Position numbers and translations under genes: made by a program. The notes under the pieces are model-generated. The model saw only the letters and a list, made by a program, of their open reading frames with translations, was not told the origin of the DNA and did no database searches. 64,000 nucleotides of DNA. Source: Symbiodinium natans (Eukaryota; Sar; Dinophyceae; Suessiales; Symbiodiniaceae). Of the stretch, positions 43,378 through 55,300 are shown piece after piece. The DNA lies in assembly GCA_905221605.1 (NCBI GenBank), contig CAJNDS010002646.1:535001-599000 (forward strand), given 5' to 3'. The first letter of the stretch is position 1. Every line of letters begins with the position of its first letter.

Positions 43378-44185
43378 CCTAGTCGTAACGGGACCCGAAA
43401 CCCTAAACCCAAAGGCATCTCGGCCGCGCGCTGGACGGGCAGTGCCTCCGGAATGGGAGACTCACAGTGCGCCCGATGTGGGTAGTTCTCCAAACGAGGA
43501 TCTTTTGGGAGTCCTTGTAAAAAGGGGTGCCGTGTTCGATGACAGGGGACGCAAAAAATCTACACAACCACCCACATGATGATAGCCCTCCTGTGGACTC
43601 CGGAGAGGCGACCCTAATAATGCAGCAGCCTAGGTAAGTACCGACAGAATGGTGATCGCGGCTCTGGCATCTCCTTACAAGAAGGTGATTTCAACTGCCC
43701 CTAAGCCCTGAACCCTCACCCCTGAACCCTAAACCCTAAAAACTAAAAACCCTAAACCCTAAACCCTAATCCCTAAACCCTAAACCCTAAACCCTAAACC
43801 CTCAACCCTAAACCCTAAAAACCAAACCCTGGGGGGAGATCAGGGCCTGGGTTCAGTAGGTCGGGCCCGGGGGCGGCGGGTTCAAGGGCTTAGCACTTCG
43901 GAACTTCGGGGTTAAAACCGTGACCTTAGGGTTTAGGGTTTAGGGTTTGGGGTTTAGGGTTTAGGGTTTAGGGTTTAGTGTTTGGGACTCCTCACTGTTC
44001 CTTCGATCTCCTGCCAATCAACCGAGGGCTTTTGGGGCTTGTGGGCTCTGACTCGGCTTCAGGATTTTGGGTTTTGAGGGTTTTTGTTGGGGGTTCAGGA
44101 TTCTGGCTGTCCTTTGGGGTTTAGGGTTTAGGGTTCCGGGGTCAAGGCTTCCCCCCAACGACTCCACAAAATCGAGGCCCTAAAC

Positions 44186-44297
44186 TTGGGATGTTCCCCC
44201 TTATACTACTTGCAACAGTCCTGAATAGGGATTATAGCACCCCCTACTATAACCCCGAATTATTAAGGACTCTGCTAGCACAAAAGGAACATCCCAA
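44186..44297. mobile_element. MITE family 1, copy 5 (best preserved)
   Basis: TTGGGATGTTCCCCCTTATA at the left, AAAGGAACATCCCAA at the right, interior AGGGATTATAGCACCCCCTA. About 112 bp, flanked by CCCTAAAC and CCCTGAACC. Confidence 0.8.
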
Positions 44298-44501
44298 CCC
44301 TGAACCCTCATCCCTGAGCCCTCAACCCTCAACCCTCAACCCTAAACCCTCAACCCTAAACCCTAAACCCTAAACCCTAAACCCTCAACCCTAAACCCTA
44401 AACCCTCCAAACCCCCTCCAGAAGCCTGCGCCGGGGGCCGCCAGCGGCGCCGATCTGTTCGCGCAGTGCACAAGGCTCTCGCCTGGAACCAGTGTTTTTT
44501 T

Positions 44502-45128
44502 TTATGGCAGCCATGCGCATGCAAGAGCTCTAGCACGTCTTTTGAACAAGTGGGGGCAGCGCGTCGGCGCAGATTCCGGGAAAGACAGGAAGTTAGGGTC
44601 CTTATATAACAGGTGCTTAAGGCCTAAGAAGCCCACACGGTGATCTTCGGTACTAATGGAGTTTACCCTCATGTATTCTTTGAGGACAGGTAAAGCATAC
44701 TCCGTGTTTAAATCCAACCAGTATCTCGTTAGATGACCTCTGTGTGAGGACTTGGTGAACCTAACTCTATCTTTGAATCCAGGTGAATATACCACATGAT
44801 GAACCGGATTATTGGGCGGTGTAGCCAAGGTATGGGCCAACTGGTTTAGCTGAGCAGCGGGTGAGGACCGGGGATGGGAGCGTCGGACGACCTTGATCTC
44901 CGTGCGCCCGTTCCTGCTTAGCACGTCCTCGGCCGCTCCGATGATCTCATTCGCCATGCCACAGCCGCGGCTTGCGTGCCCAACCCCGAGGAAGCAGATC
45001 TCACCACCCTCAGGGTCGTAAATTCTGGCACCTGCTCCTGCCATGGGGCTGGGTGTTGAATAGCTGGGTTGACCTGCAAGCAGGCCACACTTGCGCATCT
45101 CGACGCGGAAGCGGGCTTGTTTGGCCAC
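44502..45128 (-). CDS. Unidentified protein segment, 208-codon ORF, probably several exons
   Basis: The first part is clearly coding-like: ARFRVEMRKCGLLAG, then ARIYDPEGGEICFLGVGHAS and NEIIGAAEDVLSRNGRTEIK, a strand-helix-strand pattern. Inner splice sites are likely (TTGCAG then GTCAAC near 45074; ATCAAG then GTCGTC near 44893), so the ORF may not be the true product. An earlier exon start after TTTTCAG near 45149 adds GTRAAAVAKQ upstream. The second part (VVYSPGFKDRVRFTKSSHRG...) is AT-richer and may be a different sequence. No family can be named with confidence. Confidence 0.4.
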   Translation of the reverse strand: MAKQARFRVEMRKCGLLAGQPSYSTPSPMAGAGARIYDPEGGEICFLGVGHASRGCGMANEIIGAAEDVLSRNGRTEIKVVRRSHPRSSPAAQLNQLAHTLATPPNNPVHHVVYSPGFKDRVRFTKSSHRGHLTRYWLDLNTEYALPVLKEYMRVNSISTEDHRVGFLGLKHLLYKDPNFLSFPESAPTRCPHLFKRRARALACAWLP

Positions 45129-45169
45129 AGCCGCTGCTCGAGTCCCATCTGAAAACGGTTCCCTAGGGG

Positions 45170-46680
45170 GGCCAGTATAGAGGGGGGGGGCGAGTACTCA
45201 AGATGCGGGGCTTAGAGCTGCAAGTCGATGCAACTGTGGACTGCTTCTGGCTCTGCTGCATAAAAGCCCGTCTCGATGGGCCCCCCTAAACCCTACATAC
45301 ACCCCAACAAACCCTAAACCCCAAACCTAGCCCTAAACCCCAAACCCTAAACCCAGCCCTAAATCCTAAACCCCAAACCTAGCCGGACCTAGCCCTAAAC
45401 CCCAAACCCGAAACCGAGCCCTCAACCCTCAAACACCCCGGGCTGAGGCCTCCGGTCGGCTCCTACGCGAGCTTCAGGGTCTAGGGTTTTAGGGTTGAGG
45501 GTTGAGGGTTTAGGGTTTAGGGTTTAGGGTTTAGGGTTTGGGGTTTTGGGTTTAGGGTTTAGGGTTTAGGGTTTAGGGTTTAGGGTTTAGGGTTTAGGGT
45601 TTAGGGTTTAGGGGGTTTGGGGTTTAAGGTTTAGGGTTAGCTGTATACACGGGCGTAGCGTTGAGGTTGAGGATTCTGGGGTTTGAGGGCTCACAGGGTT
45701 ACAGGCCGTACTGGTTCACAAGAGGGTCTTCTAGTCTTAGGGTAGTTACATGGCCTTTTCTAGCCTGTATTTGACTGGTTTAGAAGGGCGTCAGAAGGGC
45801 TTCCGGCTCAGAAACCCTTAACCTTAAACACTAAATAAACCCTAAACCCCAAACTCCCTATGAAGTGATTTGAAAGGGGCCCTGAGCTTTCTGCACTAAA
45901 GGGAAAGGGAGAGCTTCGGGATTTGGGGGTTTCGGGTTTAGGGCTTTGGGTTTAGGGTTTAGGGTTTAGGGTTTAGGGTGTATAGGGTTTAGAGTTTAGG
46001 GTTTAGGGTTTAGGGTTTATGGTTTAGGGTTTAGGGATTAGGGCTGCTGTGTATGGTTTTAGAGTGTTGGGACATCACCAGACCGAAACAGCACAGCACG
46101 CAGCATCGGGCGACAAGCAAGAACAACACAGCTCGGGCTCGGGAACAGTCAGCTTTTAAACTTTTGGGTTACATGAACTTAAGAGCACCCCAAACCCTAA
46201 ATCCCCTAAACCCCCAACCCCTCAACCCTGAACCCTAGACCCTGGACCCTTCGCCCCAAACCCTGAACCGTAACCCTGAACCCTAAACCCTAAACCCTGC
46301 ACCCTAAACCCTAAACCCTAAACCCTCAACCCTAAACCCTAAAACCCTAAAACCCTAAACCCTGAAGCCTCAACTCGTGGGCCCACGCGCCTCGCAGCAA
46401 GCTGCGCGGGCGCCAGCGAGGCAGGCCCATCCCTGATGGGTTTTGCAATCTGATGGGCGTTCTTACGTCTAAGTTTGGGGAAGGGGGGGGGGGGTTCTTG
46501 GCGGTACGTTTTGGGGTTTGGGGTTTGGGGTTTGGGGTTTAGGGTGCAGGGTTTAGGGTTTACGGTTGAGGGTTGAGGGCAGGGTCGGCGCGATGCCGAT
46601 TCGTCTCGCAGATCGGGCAATTCTCAAGCAGCCGTAGCCCCAAAGCTTGCAGGCCGGGACCTCTCTACCTTCAGCTTTAT
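45170..46680. other. Telomere-like repeats and variants, few islands
   Basis: CCCTAAA/CCCCAAA and TTTAGGG arrays with short unique pieces at 45650-45860, 46060-46185 and 46375-46490. The 46430-46375 minus island is open in two frames; neither is called. Confidence 0.5.
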
Positions 46681-46925
46681 GGGTTCTCCCTACTCAGCAA
46701 GGGTAGTTGCTACTAAACTGTCCCTCTTTTACCTACAATTTTGATGGGTTCTACCTACTAATTAAGGGCAGTTACTAGTAAACTGTAGGTAAAGAGGGTC
46801 TGCGCTATAACCAGCCCAAGGGACGAAAGGAGGGACCCTTACAAGGGACCTTAGGGGCTCTTTGGGGCTTCTTTAGGGGCTACGAATTGCGGGTAGTTGC
46901 TACTAAACTGTAGGTAAAGAGGGTC
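46680..46925. mobile_element. Palindromic element family (AAACTGTAGGTAAAGAGGG)
   Basis: CTAAACTGTCCCTCTTTTAC at 46715 is followed by CTAGTAAACTGTAGGTAAAG at 46779, an imperfect inverted pair, and GTAGTTGCTACTAAACTGTA recurs at 46889. This suggests nested copies of a small inverted-repeat element. Non-coding. Confidence 0.6.
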
Positions 46926-47205
46926 GCAGGTGGGATTTCAGACTGACCAAGGGCGAGCGGTGCCGCGCAGCCGAGGGTGCAGGGTAGCCAACTTTGGCAT
47001 CGCCTTGATTCTTCTATACTTCCCTTAGAACCTCAATGAAAACATTTTCCTTGGGTTTTGTATATATCTATCTATCTATCTATCTATCTATATATAAAGC
47101 CCGAAGGGGGCTTTAGTGTTACTGCCGTGGAAGATTTGAGGGGAGGACATTTAGGGTTCAGGGGTTGCAGGGCAAGTTTGAGGGGGGGCTCAAGCCCTCG
47201 AAGCC

Positions 47206-47701
47206 ATGAGCCTCTACACCAACCTTGCAGACACTTTCAGCACACTCCAAGCCCTAGAGTCAGTTTAGGGGAGGTGCCATGGCCTAAACCCTAAACCCTA
47301 AACCCTAAGCCCTAAACCCTAAACCCTAAACCCTAAACCCTAAACCCTAAACCCTAAACCCTTAGCTTGACAACACGACTTTGCGCAAAGATGCGGAGCC
47401 TGCCAAAGAAGTCCCACCAGAACGCCCGGGTGCCTCTTGGGAATTTTTGGGTTTAGGGTTTAGGGTTTAGGGTTTAGAGTTTAGGGTTTAGGGTTTAGGG
47501 TTTAGGGTTTAGGGTTTAGGGTTTAGGCTTGTCTGAGGTCTCTAGGCTGAACTACTAGTGGCTTAAGAGCCCACAAAAACATAGAAAAGATGATAACCCC
47601 TATATTTAAGGACGAATACTCCGTACTTTTGTTGGGGGATTCCTGTGCAAATAGTAGCTATCGGCGTGCATCAGCCGGATGACGCTGGAGTGGCTATCCG
47701 C
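47206..47701 (+). CDS. Candidate gene start, three in-phase exons, unidentified
   Basis: ATG at 47206 in good context (GAAGCCATGA), preceded by CTCGAAG as acceptor. Exons 47206-47262 (MSLYTNLADTFSTLQALES, GT donor), 47366-47440 (LDNTTLRKDAEPAKEVPPER plus PGASW, GA donor) and 47675-47701 (PDDAGVAIR, GA donor) are all phase 0. Introns carry CCCTAAA and TTTAGGG arrays. The island at 47750-47796 (IGLRNLSSGLSTDPL) could follow. No family is recognised; the N-terminus suggests an acidic soluble protein. Confidence 0.45.
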
Positions 47702-48241
47702 GAAACCCTAAACCCTAAACCCTAAACCCTATACCCTCAACATCGGCAGATCGGACTCCGGAACCTGTCCTCTGGATTATCTACTGACCCTCTATGGACC
47801 CTAAACCCTAAACCCTAAACCCTAAGCCCTAAACCCCAAACCCTAAACCCTAAACCCTAACCCCCTTGTTTCCGTGCCATTCGATGCTTCTCGCAGAAAA
47901 AGCTGCGGCACTCGGCCCCCTTCACCTGCCGGCGCCTGAAAAATCCGGTGTAGTTCTCGACAGTAGCTAGGGCATACAGGGCCTATTACAAAGGGTGCCA
48001 TACCATGAATACGACCCCAAAAGGGACCCTAATCTAGAGAGCTACCCAGAATGTGGGGCGACTCTGGGCGTCCGTGTGCTCATGAGATTTCGGAGATTCT
48101 CTGGATCGCCACGGCGTAGGGTTTAGGGTTTAGGGTTTAGGGTTTAGGGTTGAGGGTTGAGGGTTTAGGGTTTAGGGTTTAGGGTTCAGGGTTCGGGGTT
48201 CAGGGTTCAGGGTTCAGGGTTCAGGGTTGAGAGTTTCGGGT

Positions 48242-48487
48242 TTAGGGTCTAGGGCACCCCAAGATTTGACACGCAATGGTTTTGAACGAGAACATGATAT
48301 CAAAGCATAGGGCTTGTGGGCAAGGCGCTGAAGCTTCGTTCACTAAGGATCCCAAAGCACTTCCAACCATTCCACACCGAACCGTGCCCGTGTTGACAAT
48401 GGAGCCTGGAAACTCTAGGACCCCGCCGTTTTGAGGCATATTCCATGAGTCAAAATAGGAGAGTGCCGATTCTCGTTGAAGGAACAT
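48242..48487 (-). CDS. Small ORF, 81 codons, hypothetical
   Basis: Runs from ATG at 48487 (MFLQRESALSYFDSWNMPQN) through GGVLEFPGSIVNTG to a stop at 48242. The sequence is complex and not repeat-derived except for its last codons. It may be a terminal exon rather than a whole gene. No family is recognised. Confidence 0.35.
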   Translation of the reverse strand: MFLQRESALSYFDSWNMPQNGGVLEFPGSIVNTGTVRCGMVGSALGSLVNEASAPCPQALCFDIMFSFKTIACQILGCPRP

Positions 48488-48719
48488 TCCTAAACCCCAA
48501 GATCCTAAACCCTAACCTCTTCACAACCCCACGAACTCTATGAACCCTACGAACCCTATGAGCCCTATGGACCCTATAAACCCTATAAACCCTATGAACC
48601 CTATAAACCCTATGAACCCTATAAACCCTATCGGGGTCTCTGGAAGGACTGCTTGTGGCACCTCGGTGGCATGTCCGTCGAGGCAGCATTCTCAGGTCGG
48701 GCCTTGGGAACAAGGGGCA

Positions 48720-49004
48720 CGGGGTTTGGGGTTGGGGTTTTGGGGTTTGGGGTTTAGGGTTTGGGGTTTAGGGTTTAGGGTTTAGGGTTTAGGGTTTAGG
48801 GTTTAGGGTTTAGGGTTTAGGGTTTAGGGTTTAGGGTTTAGGGTTTAGGGTTTAGGGTTTAGGGTTTAGGGTTTAGGGTTTAGGGGTTTAGGGTTTAGGG
48901 TTTAGGGTTTAGGGTTTAGGGTTTAGGGTTTAGGGTTTAGGGTTTAGGGTTTAGGGTTTAGGGTTTAGGGTTTAGGGTTTAGGGTTTAGGGTTTAGGGTT
49001 TAGG
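48720..49004. repeat. Longest TTTAGGG array
   Basis: From about 48764 some 34 units, with one extra G near 48881, preceded by TTTGGGG variants. To its left, 48545-48632 is CCCTATGAA/CCCTATAAA, a 9-base variant array. Confidence 0.95.
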
Positions 49005-49266
49005 GCACAGGCTGGCGAAACCAGGCTGGCTCAGGGTGAAGGCTGGTTTAGGGCTTAGGGTGGTCTGGGTGGCTTTGGCTGGTGTAGGCTTAAGGAATGC
49101 TTGATTGCCAGGGTTTGCACTTCAGGCTTTCAGGGTCTCACTTACGGGCTCTTGAGACTAAGGGCTTCGAAGCTACCCTGAAACAAGAAGCCTCAACCCC
49201 TAAGCCCCTAAGCCCCTGAACCCCGAAACCCCCAAACCCCTAGACCCTAGAATTCGCCTCCACCGC

Positions 49267-49611
49267 TCAGTTGTCCCCACCCGGCGCTACCCTGCCACGG
49301 TGTTGATTGAGAGCTGCTGGGGAGCGCAGCAGACTGGCAACCGACTTGCGCACAACCCTCCTATCGAAAGCTCCCCGGACGTCGAGTTTGGCTACCAGAA
49401 GTGGCAGGCGCCACTCCCGTGTAACGTCACGTATGCGGGTGGCAACAGCCAAGAGATCCGCCGCCTGTCTGTTCTTCCCACACGCGCTGATCCAGGAGGG
49501 CTTCCGCATGCTCGGTCCTGTGGGACATTCAACCTTCGGTATCAGCGCCAGGAGTCTATGCATCCACCCCGACACATTGCCTCCCTGATTTGGTTGACGA
49601 TCCTCACCAGT
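49267..49611 (-). pseudogene. Non-LTR (LINE) reverse-transcriptase fragment
   Basis: The minus frame gives MHRLLALIPKVECP, then NRQAADLLAVATRIRDVTRE and LVAKLDVRGAFDR. The last is the hydrophobic-x-K-L-D-v-x-g-A-F-D block of LINE reverse transcriptases (first catalytic Asp), and the spacing from the I-P-K motif fits. Only about 100 residues remain; the YxDD block, endonuclease and 3' end are absent. A stop closes the frame at 49267. A relict. Confidence 0.7.
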
Positions 49612-49925
49612 AGGGTTTAGGGTTTAGGGTTTAGGGTTTAGGGTTTAGGGTTTAGGGTTTAGGGTTTAGGGTTTAGGGTTTAGGGTTTAGGGTTTAGAGT
49701 TTAGGGTTTAGGGTTTAGGGTGGCTAGGGGTTGCCTACGCCTCCCTGAGACCCGACTCAAGCATATTGTACCATATGGCAGCTAAGAAGCTGAGGCGGCC
49801 AGGCACGGGACGTCATTCGCAGTCTCCGGCCGAACATGTAGGGTTCTCAAAAGAGGGGTTTCATGGGGGGTTTTGGGTTTTGGGTTTAGGGTTTAGGGTT
49901 TAGGGTTTAGGGTTTAGGGCTTAGG

Positions 49926-50040
49926 GTTCATGGGGGGAAGGTACCTAAGGAACCTTCGGGAACCTTACGGAAGCTTAGGGAGCCTTAGGGAGTTGTGAGG
50001 AGTACTAGGGTTACATAACCGGGTTACATACCCCCCTTTG
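49926..50040. mobile_element. GGTTACAT element, copy
   Basis: GGGGGGAAGGTACCTAAGGA, then CCTTAGGGAGTTGTGAGGAG and GGTTACATACCCCCC. Shared with 37125-37205, 50447-50533 and, reversed, 23406-23490. Confidence 0.6.
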
Positions 50041-50446
50041 AAACCCCCTCCCTTTTAAGGACCCAAAAAACTGAATTAGGGTTCAGGGAGTTGGGGCCAA
50101 CGAGGCATTTGGGGAGGCAGGGCTTAGGGCTTGAGTTCAGGACTCATATAGGGTTTAGTGTTTGGGTTCAGGGGTCTGCCCGAAGCTCGTGCCTGTGCCT
50201 TGCAAGTGAACTCGAAGACCTGAACCCAAACCCCTCCTCAACTCCTCAACCCTAAACCCTAAACCCTAAACCCTAAAACCCACACCCTAAACCCCAAACG
50301 CGACACACCCAAACCCGAAAGAAGGTACATGTTGCTTGAGCCAGCACGGCAAGAGCACGGTGTGACCCTTGGACTCAGGGCATTTCTGATGGGGTCCGAA
50401 AGGAAGGGGGGGTTCGTGGGGGGGTTTAGGGTTTAGGTTTAGGGCA

Positions 50447-50533
50447 CCAAGGAAACCCTGCGGAAGTTTTGGGAGCCTTAGGGAGTTGTGGGGAGTATGC
50501 ATTGGGGAACCTTGGGTTACATGCCTCAAGGAC
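50447..50533. mobile_element. GGTTACAT element, copy
   Basis: AAGGAAACCCTGCGG, GAGCCTTAGGGAGTTGTGGG, then CTTGGGTTACATGCC. Non-coding. Confidence 0.55.
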
Positions 50534-50855
50534 CCGATAAATTTCCATTGCTTCTCCTGCACATCTAAGATTTAGACGTTTAGGGGTTCCCTTCAGGCCT
50601 ATACCACCCTTGCAACCCCTCGACCCTATAGAATATAGAAGCCCTCAAAGCCCAACCCCAAGCCCTACACGGTAACACCCCGACAAAAAAAAATATATAA
50701 AAAAAAAAAACGCCCCAAAACCGTCAAAACTTCAAACCCTAAAACCCATAAGCCCACAAAATCCAAAACCATAAACCCCGAAAATCCGAAAACCCGAAAC
50801 CGTACATTCAAAAACAAATGAATTTCATTAAACAAATATGTGCATGTATATATGT

Positions 50856-51173
50856 ATACATACATACATACATACATACATACATACATACATACATACA
50901 TACATACATACATACATACATACATACATACATGCATGCATGCATACATACATACATACATACATACATACATACATACATACATACATACATACATACA
51001 TACACACATACACACACACACATACATACATACCTACATACCTACATACCTACATACCTACATACCTACATACCTACATCCCTACATGCCTACATGCCTA
51101 CATGCCTACATACCTACATACCTACATACCTTCATACCTACATACCTACATATTACATATATGTGTATAAAAA

Positions 51174-51200
<27 letters not shown>
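50856..51200. repeat. (CATA)n / (CCTACATA)n and (TA)n
   Basis: About 300 bp of CATA, then ACATACCT units, ending in a TA run. Six overlapping His/Tyr/Thr or Met/Tyr/Val/Cys ORFs are artefacts. Confidence 0.95.
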
Positions 51201-51205
<5 letters not shown>

Positions 51206-51704
51206 TTTTAAAAAAAAGCCCCCTTGAAGGGTCGCCCGAAGTTGCACGATGCATCCCCGCTCCGCTCGTCCCCAAAACGGAGTTTTCGGGTTTGGTGCTT
51301 GGGGCCGTTTGTCAAAAGTTTAGGTTTAGGGTTTAGGGTTTAGGGTTTAGGGTTTAGGGTTTAGGGTTTAGGGTTTAGGGTTTAGGGTTTAGGGTTTAGG
51401 GTTTAGGGTTTAGGGTTTAGGGTTTAGGGTTTAGGGTTTAGGGTTTAGGAATTGGGGTTTAGCTGGTTTGGGGTTTAGGGTGTGGGTCTTCTGGTCGGAC
51501 TTCGGGTATGGAGCTTATGGTGGAAGGCTTAGCGTGTTGTACGACACTCGAGTGTATCTGAACTCTCTCTGAAACGAAGAAGGCCTAAAATTCAGCCCCC
51601 ACCTGCCATACACGCCCAGGTTTAGGGCTTAGAGTTTGGGGTTTAGGGTTTAGGATTTAGGGCTTAGGGCTTAGGGTTTAGGGTTTAGGGCTTAGGGTTT
51701 AGGG

Positions 51705-51990
51705 TACGGGGGGACAACCAAGGAAGGAAATCAACTCCCCTAATCGCCCTGAACTTATATTTCCCAGATCGAACCAAGAAACAACCAAGAACACGGATAA
51801 GAGCAACCCAGGGGGGAAGGAAAGGGGAAGGAATCCACACCCTTACCAAACCCTAAGAACCCAGGCACTACTTTTTGAACTTGTGGCTTTCTGTTCAAGC
51901 CCATCTTGAGCCAAATACGATTACCGGGTTCATTAACCCTTCCAACTTCCAACACTAACTCCTTTCTACAATACCAATTGCAGCTCCGCA
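51705..51990 (-). repeat. 3' LTR
   Basis: 286 bp. In element orientation it begins TGCGGAGCTGCAATTGG and ends TTGTCCCCCCGTA, so the ends are TG..TA rather than TG..CA. It is directly preceded by the purine tract. Confidence 0.9.
51905..51915 (-). other. Spliced-leader-like sequence in the 3' LTR
   Basis: In element orientation TATTTGGCTCAAG. The dinoflagellate spliced leader ends CATTTTGGCTCAAG; the match is TTTGGCTCAAG plus one more A, with one T fewer. Confidence 0.5.
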
Positions 51991-51998
51991 CTCCCCCT
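51991..51998 (-). promoter_or_regulatory. Polypurine tract (plus-strand primer site)
   Basis: AGGGGGAG in element orientation, immediately before the TG of the 3' LTR, as expected for second-strand priming. Confidence 0.7.
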
Positions 51999-52360
51999 GT
52001 CCTAGGATTTCCTAGGACACATTGGAGATGCAGATCTTTTGGCCAAAAACTGCCATTACGGCAGCAGCCAGCTGCTTGAAATGCAAATTGTGGTTTAACG
52101 TCTTCCAGGACGGAATTATAGCACATTGGCTAACCTACTACCCATAGAGAATCTTTTTTCACCTTGATCCTCTCATCACTGAAGACTCCTTGGCCTTCTT
52201 CACCACAAACCGTGGTCTTCGCTACGCGAAAAGCTACTGACTCCTACTATCAGGGATTTCCATACCCTTAATAGTAACCACCACATTGTCAGCACATTGG
52301 CTGTTCCAGCGCACCGGTCTCCAGAAAGAGAAAAACCATCCCTTCATCCATACCATCCAA
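51999..52360 (-). other. Untranslated region between the ORF and the 3' LTR
   Basis: About 360 bp without a convincing frame. CACATTGG occurs several times. Short overlapping ORFs (107 and 123 codons) span this and the LTR but have no recognisable features. No pol remnant is visible. Confidence 0.6.
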
Positions 52361-55300
52361 TCACTTCTTTTTCCGATTGTTGGCAATCTTGAGGTGAAGT
52401 TGCAGCAGAATATACTCCAGGTCCGAAATCGTAAGAATAGGATCCTGTATGCCCCTTTGAATTGAGGATACCAATCCTTCTCTCTTTGCGTCCTCAATCG
52501 CCTGGCAAGATTGACCCAGCTCTTCATTCGCATTGGCAGACCCTGGTGCCTCCGCATCGGATGGACGATCCTTTTCCTCAGGATCTTGCACCATTACCAC
52601 CTCTTCTTTTTTGGGACTCTGACTTTTCTCCTTCTTCTTTGTCTTTCCACCGACATTTGACTTTGTGCGCGTCTTCGAGGATTTTTCCACTGCAGAAGCC
52701 ACCACATTGGATGTTGATCCACCCTTCTCAATGATCGTCGGCATCTTCTTCGGCTTTGGAACCATGAGAGTGTAAGGATCTTCGATAGCTGCAGCTTTCC
52801 TCTTCTTTTTTACCTTTTTCTTCTCCTCCTCAACGGCAACCTCCGTCTCCGAAGTCTCAACCACTTCTTTTTCGGCAGGAATATCTTTGCTGGACTCCCC
52901 TTCTAGGGACCTCTTTTTTCCTTTTTTGGGATCCTTTTCTTCTCCCAAATTGGCTCGCTCATACCATATCCTCAGGTCATTGACCCATTCTTCCACCTCC
53001 GCGAGCGAAACATCGTACGACTTCACTACTTCGAGAAGTTCCAGCACTGACAACATTTCAGTGGTCCACGAAACCCATACTTGATCCATTTGGTCAGCAT
53101 CTCCAGTGAACTTCAGGAGTTTGAACAATGGGTCCGCCTCTGCTCGAGCCAAATCTGGCTTGCCACCGGAGAGAAATGAAATCGCCTCCATCAACAGTTC
53201 CGTCATCTTGGTCTCTTCGTCATAAACCATAAAATCCTCCTCATCATCATCGAACTGTTCAGGAGGGATCTCCTTTTCTCCACCATTTGCACCAGACTTT
53301 CTCCTTGGACCATCCCTTGGGGGCGTCCTTGGAGACCTTGGCCTCTGTTTTTCCAACGGAACACCATGCTCGAAGACACACCTGTCACCAAATCGACACT
53401 TCCCAGACCGAGCAAACTGGACGCACCTCACACCAGTTGCATCATGCGAGAACTCACAATCCTTTCCAGCGAAACATTCTCTCCCTGCCACATAGTATTT
53501 GCACCAATATGAATGTAGCACCACATCATCTTCGGAATGGATGAATTTGCAGTCGTCACAAAATTTGCAGCGATCTTTCCCTTTGCCAAACCAATAGCAG
53601 AAACCCTTCTTCCTCTTCTCCAAGCGCTCTGCCTCATACCGGTCCATAGGGCGACTGTGCTCTACATGAACATTGCCATGTACCTGGGGACTGCTCCCTT
53701 CACCCGACGTGCTATCAGTATTTGGTGCTTGGAGTACAGCTGGAAAACCTGGCCTTGGTCCTACCACCTTCATGATCGGTTTTCCGCCAACTCCTGAGCC
53801 ATGCTGAGACGATCCAAAAACATTGAACATCTTCATGAAGGCCTTCCTAGCGCCAATCTTCTGCACCCTTTTGATTGGACGTTTCATTGCTCCAACCTTG
53901 CATCCAGATGCATTCAAACGACGCAACCTTCTAAACCCAACTCTATGTCCCTTCTTCCAAAGAGCCATAAGAATTTTAGAGGCAGTGACATTCTCCACCT
54001 CTACCTTTTCCAATGATCCCTCACTTCCCGGAACAAACCCATCCATCTCTGAAGACCTTTCCATCTTTTTTGACACCACTTCGTCAAGGTAGTCTTCTGA
54101 AATCCAGGGAAAGTTCCCCTTAGAGGAAGGATTGTCATCATTGTTTGGTCCTTCACCAGGATATCCTTTGGTGCTGTCAAAGATCTTACCAGTAGTGCGG
54201 TCCTGCATAGAGAAATTCGAAGCCACGCGGGAGTACACTGACCACAAGAAAATCCTTGTGTCCGCCAGTCTGGATGACCCACTGGATTTCTCCTCTTCCG
54301 GAGAAACTTCTGGCGCTTTGCCCTTCCCTCCAGTGTCACCGCTTGTCTCACCTCCAGCATCTTCAATGGGAATAAGGGATTCATTGTTCCCTTGATCAAG
54401 CACCGCATCCTCTAGTCCAAGAACTTCCAGCATCGCTGTCGAAGGATCCACCTCCTCATCCGCATCGTCGTCCATCCTTCTCCAGAGAGCCTCCAATTGG
54501 TCCGCACAAGTCGCCGCTTGAAGAAACTCCATCAACCGAGCCCTCCCGCGCTGCCAGAGAAATTCTGAAACCATCACCGACCCTTGTGCTCCCAGATTCA
54601 GGAATGGGTGAACCATTTTGGCTACCCTCGCCATAAGTTCAATATGAACTTCCATGCCTGGACTGCGGCTCCAATCATAGGCAATTGCCTCCATAGCAGT
54701 ACCAAACTTGTCCGTATTCTTGAATTCCCCTTCCAGACCAGGAGACAACAAGGCACCCATCACCGAAAGAGGGTAATTCCCCACCGCCGGCAAGCACGGG
54801 TTGTCATGGAACGAATGATGCAGGTCAGTATAATATCCTTGATCTCTCCTTTGAAAAAGGAGTGTTCCAGTCCCTAGCTGGGCATTCATTTCATCCACTT
54901 GAACCATTTCAGCACATATCCTCTGTGCCAGGTGCGCCATTGCTGGCCAGACGGTACGATCGGTCAGACCGCGACGCATAACCCAATCAGTTGTTGGCGA
55001 CTGGATCAGCGTTCCTGGATCATACACCATAACCATTGCACCGTCTCCCATTGACTGATCAGCATCGTCCTCCAGTGCCAGGTTCTCATCCTGTTCGCTT
55101 GCACCCTCGGATGACATGCTAATAACCAAATTTCGATCCATCTTATTGGACCCTTTTTGGCAATCTCTTTGCCCCATTGGCAACTTGCCAACTGCAACCT
55201 TCCAATAAATTCGAGTCAGAAGGCCTTTCACCAGCAATTGCTGAAGGTCACTCCTCACCGGACCACCATCCAACATCTTCGCATCATTACCACGGAGATC

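Noticed and set aside
44893-45128. Alba-type nucleic-acid-binding domain
   Set aside because: The strand-helix-strand pattern (EICFLGVGHAS..TEIK) is suggestive, but the match is too short and the exon structure too uncertain to name it.
50665-51336. Seven overlapping ORFs up to 172 codons
   Set aside because: Translation of (CATA)n in several frames.
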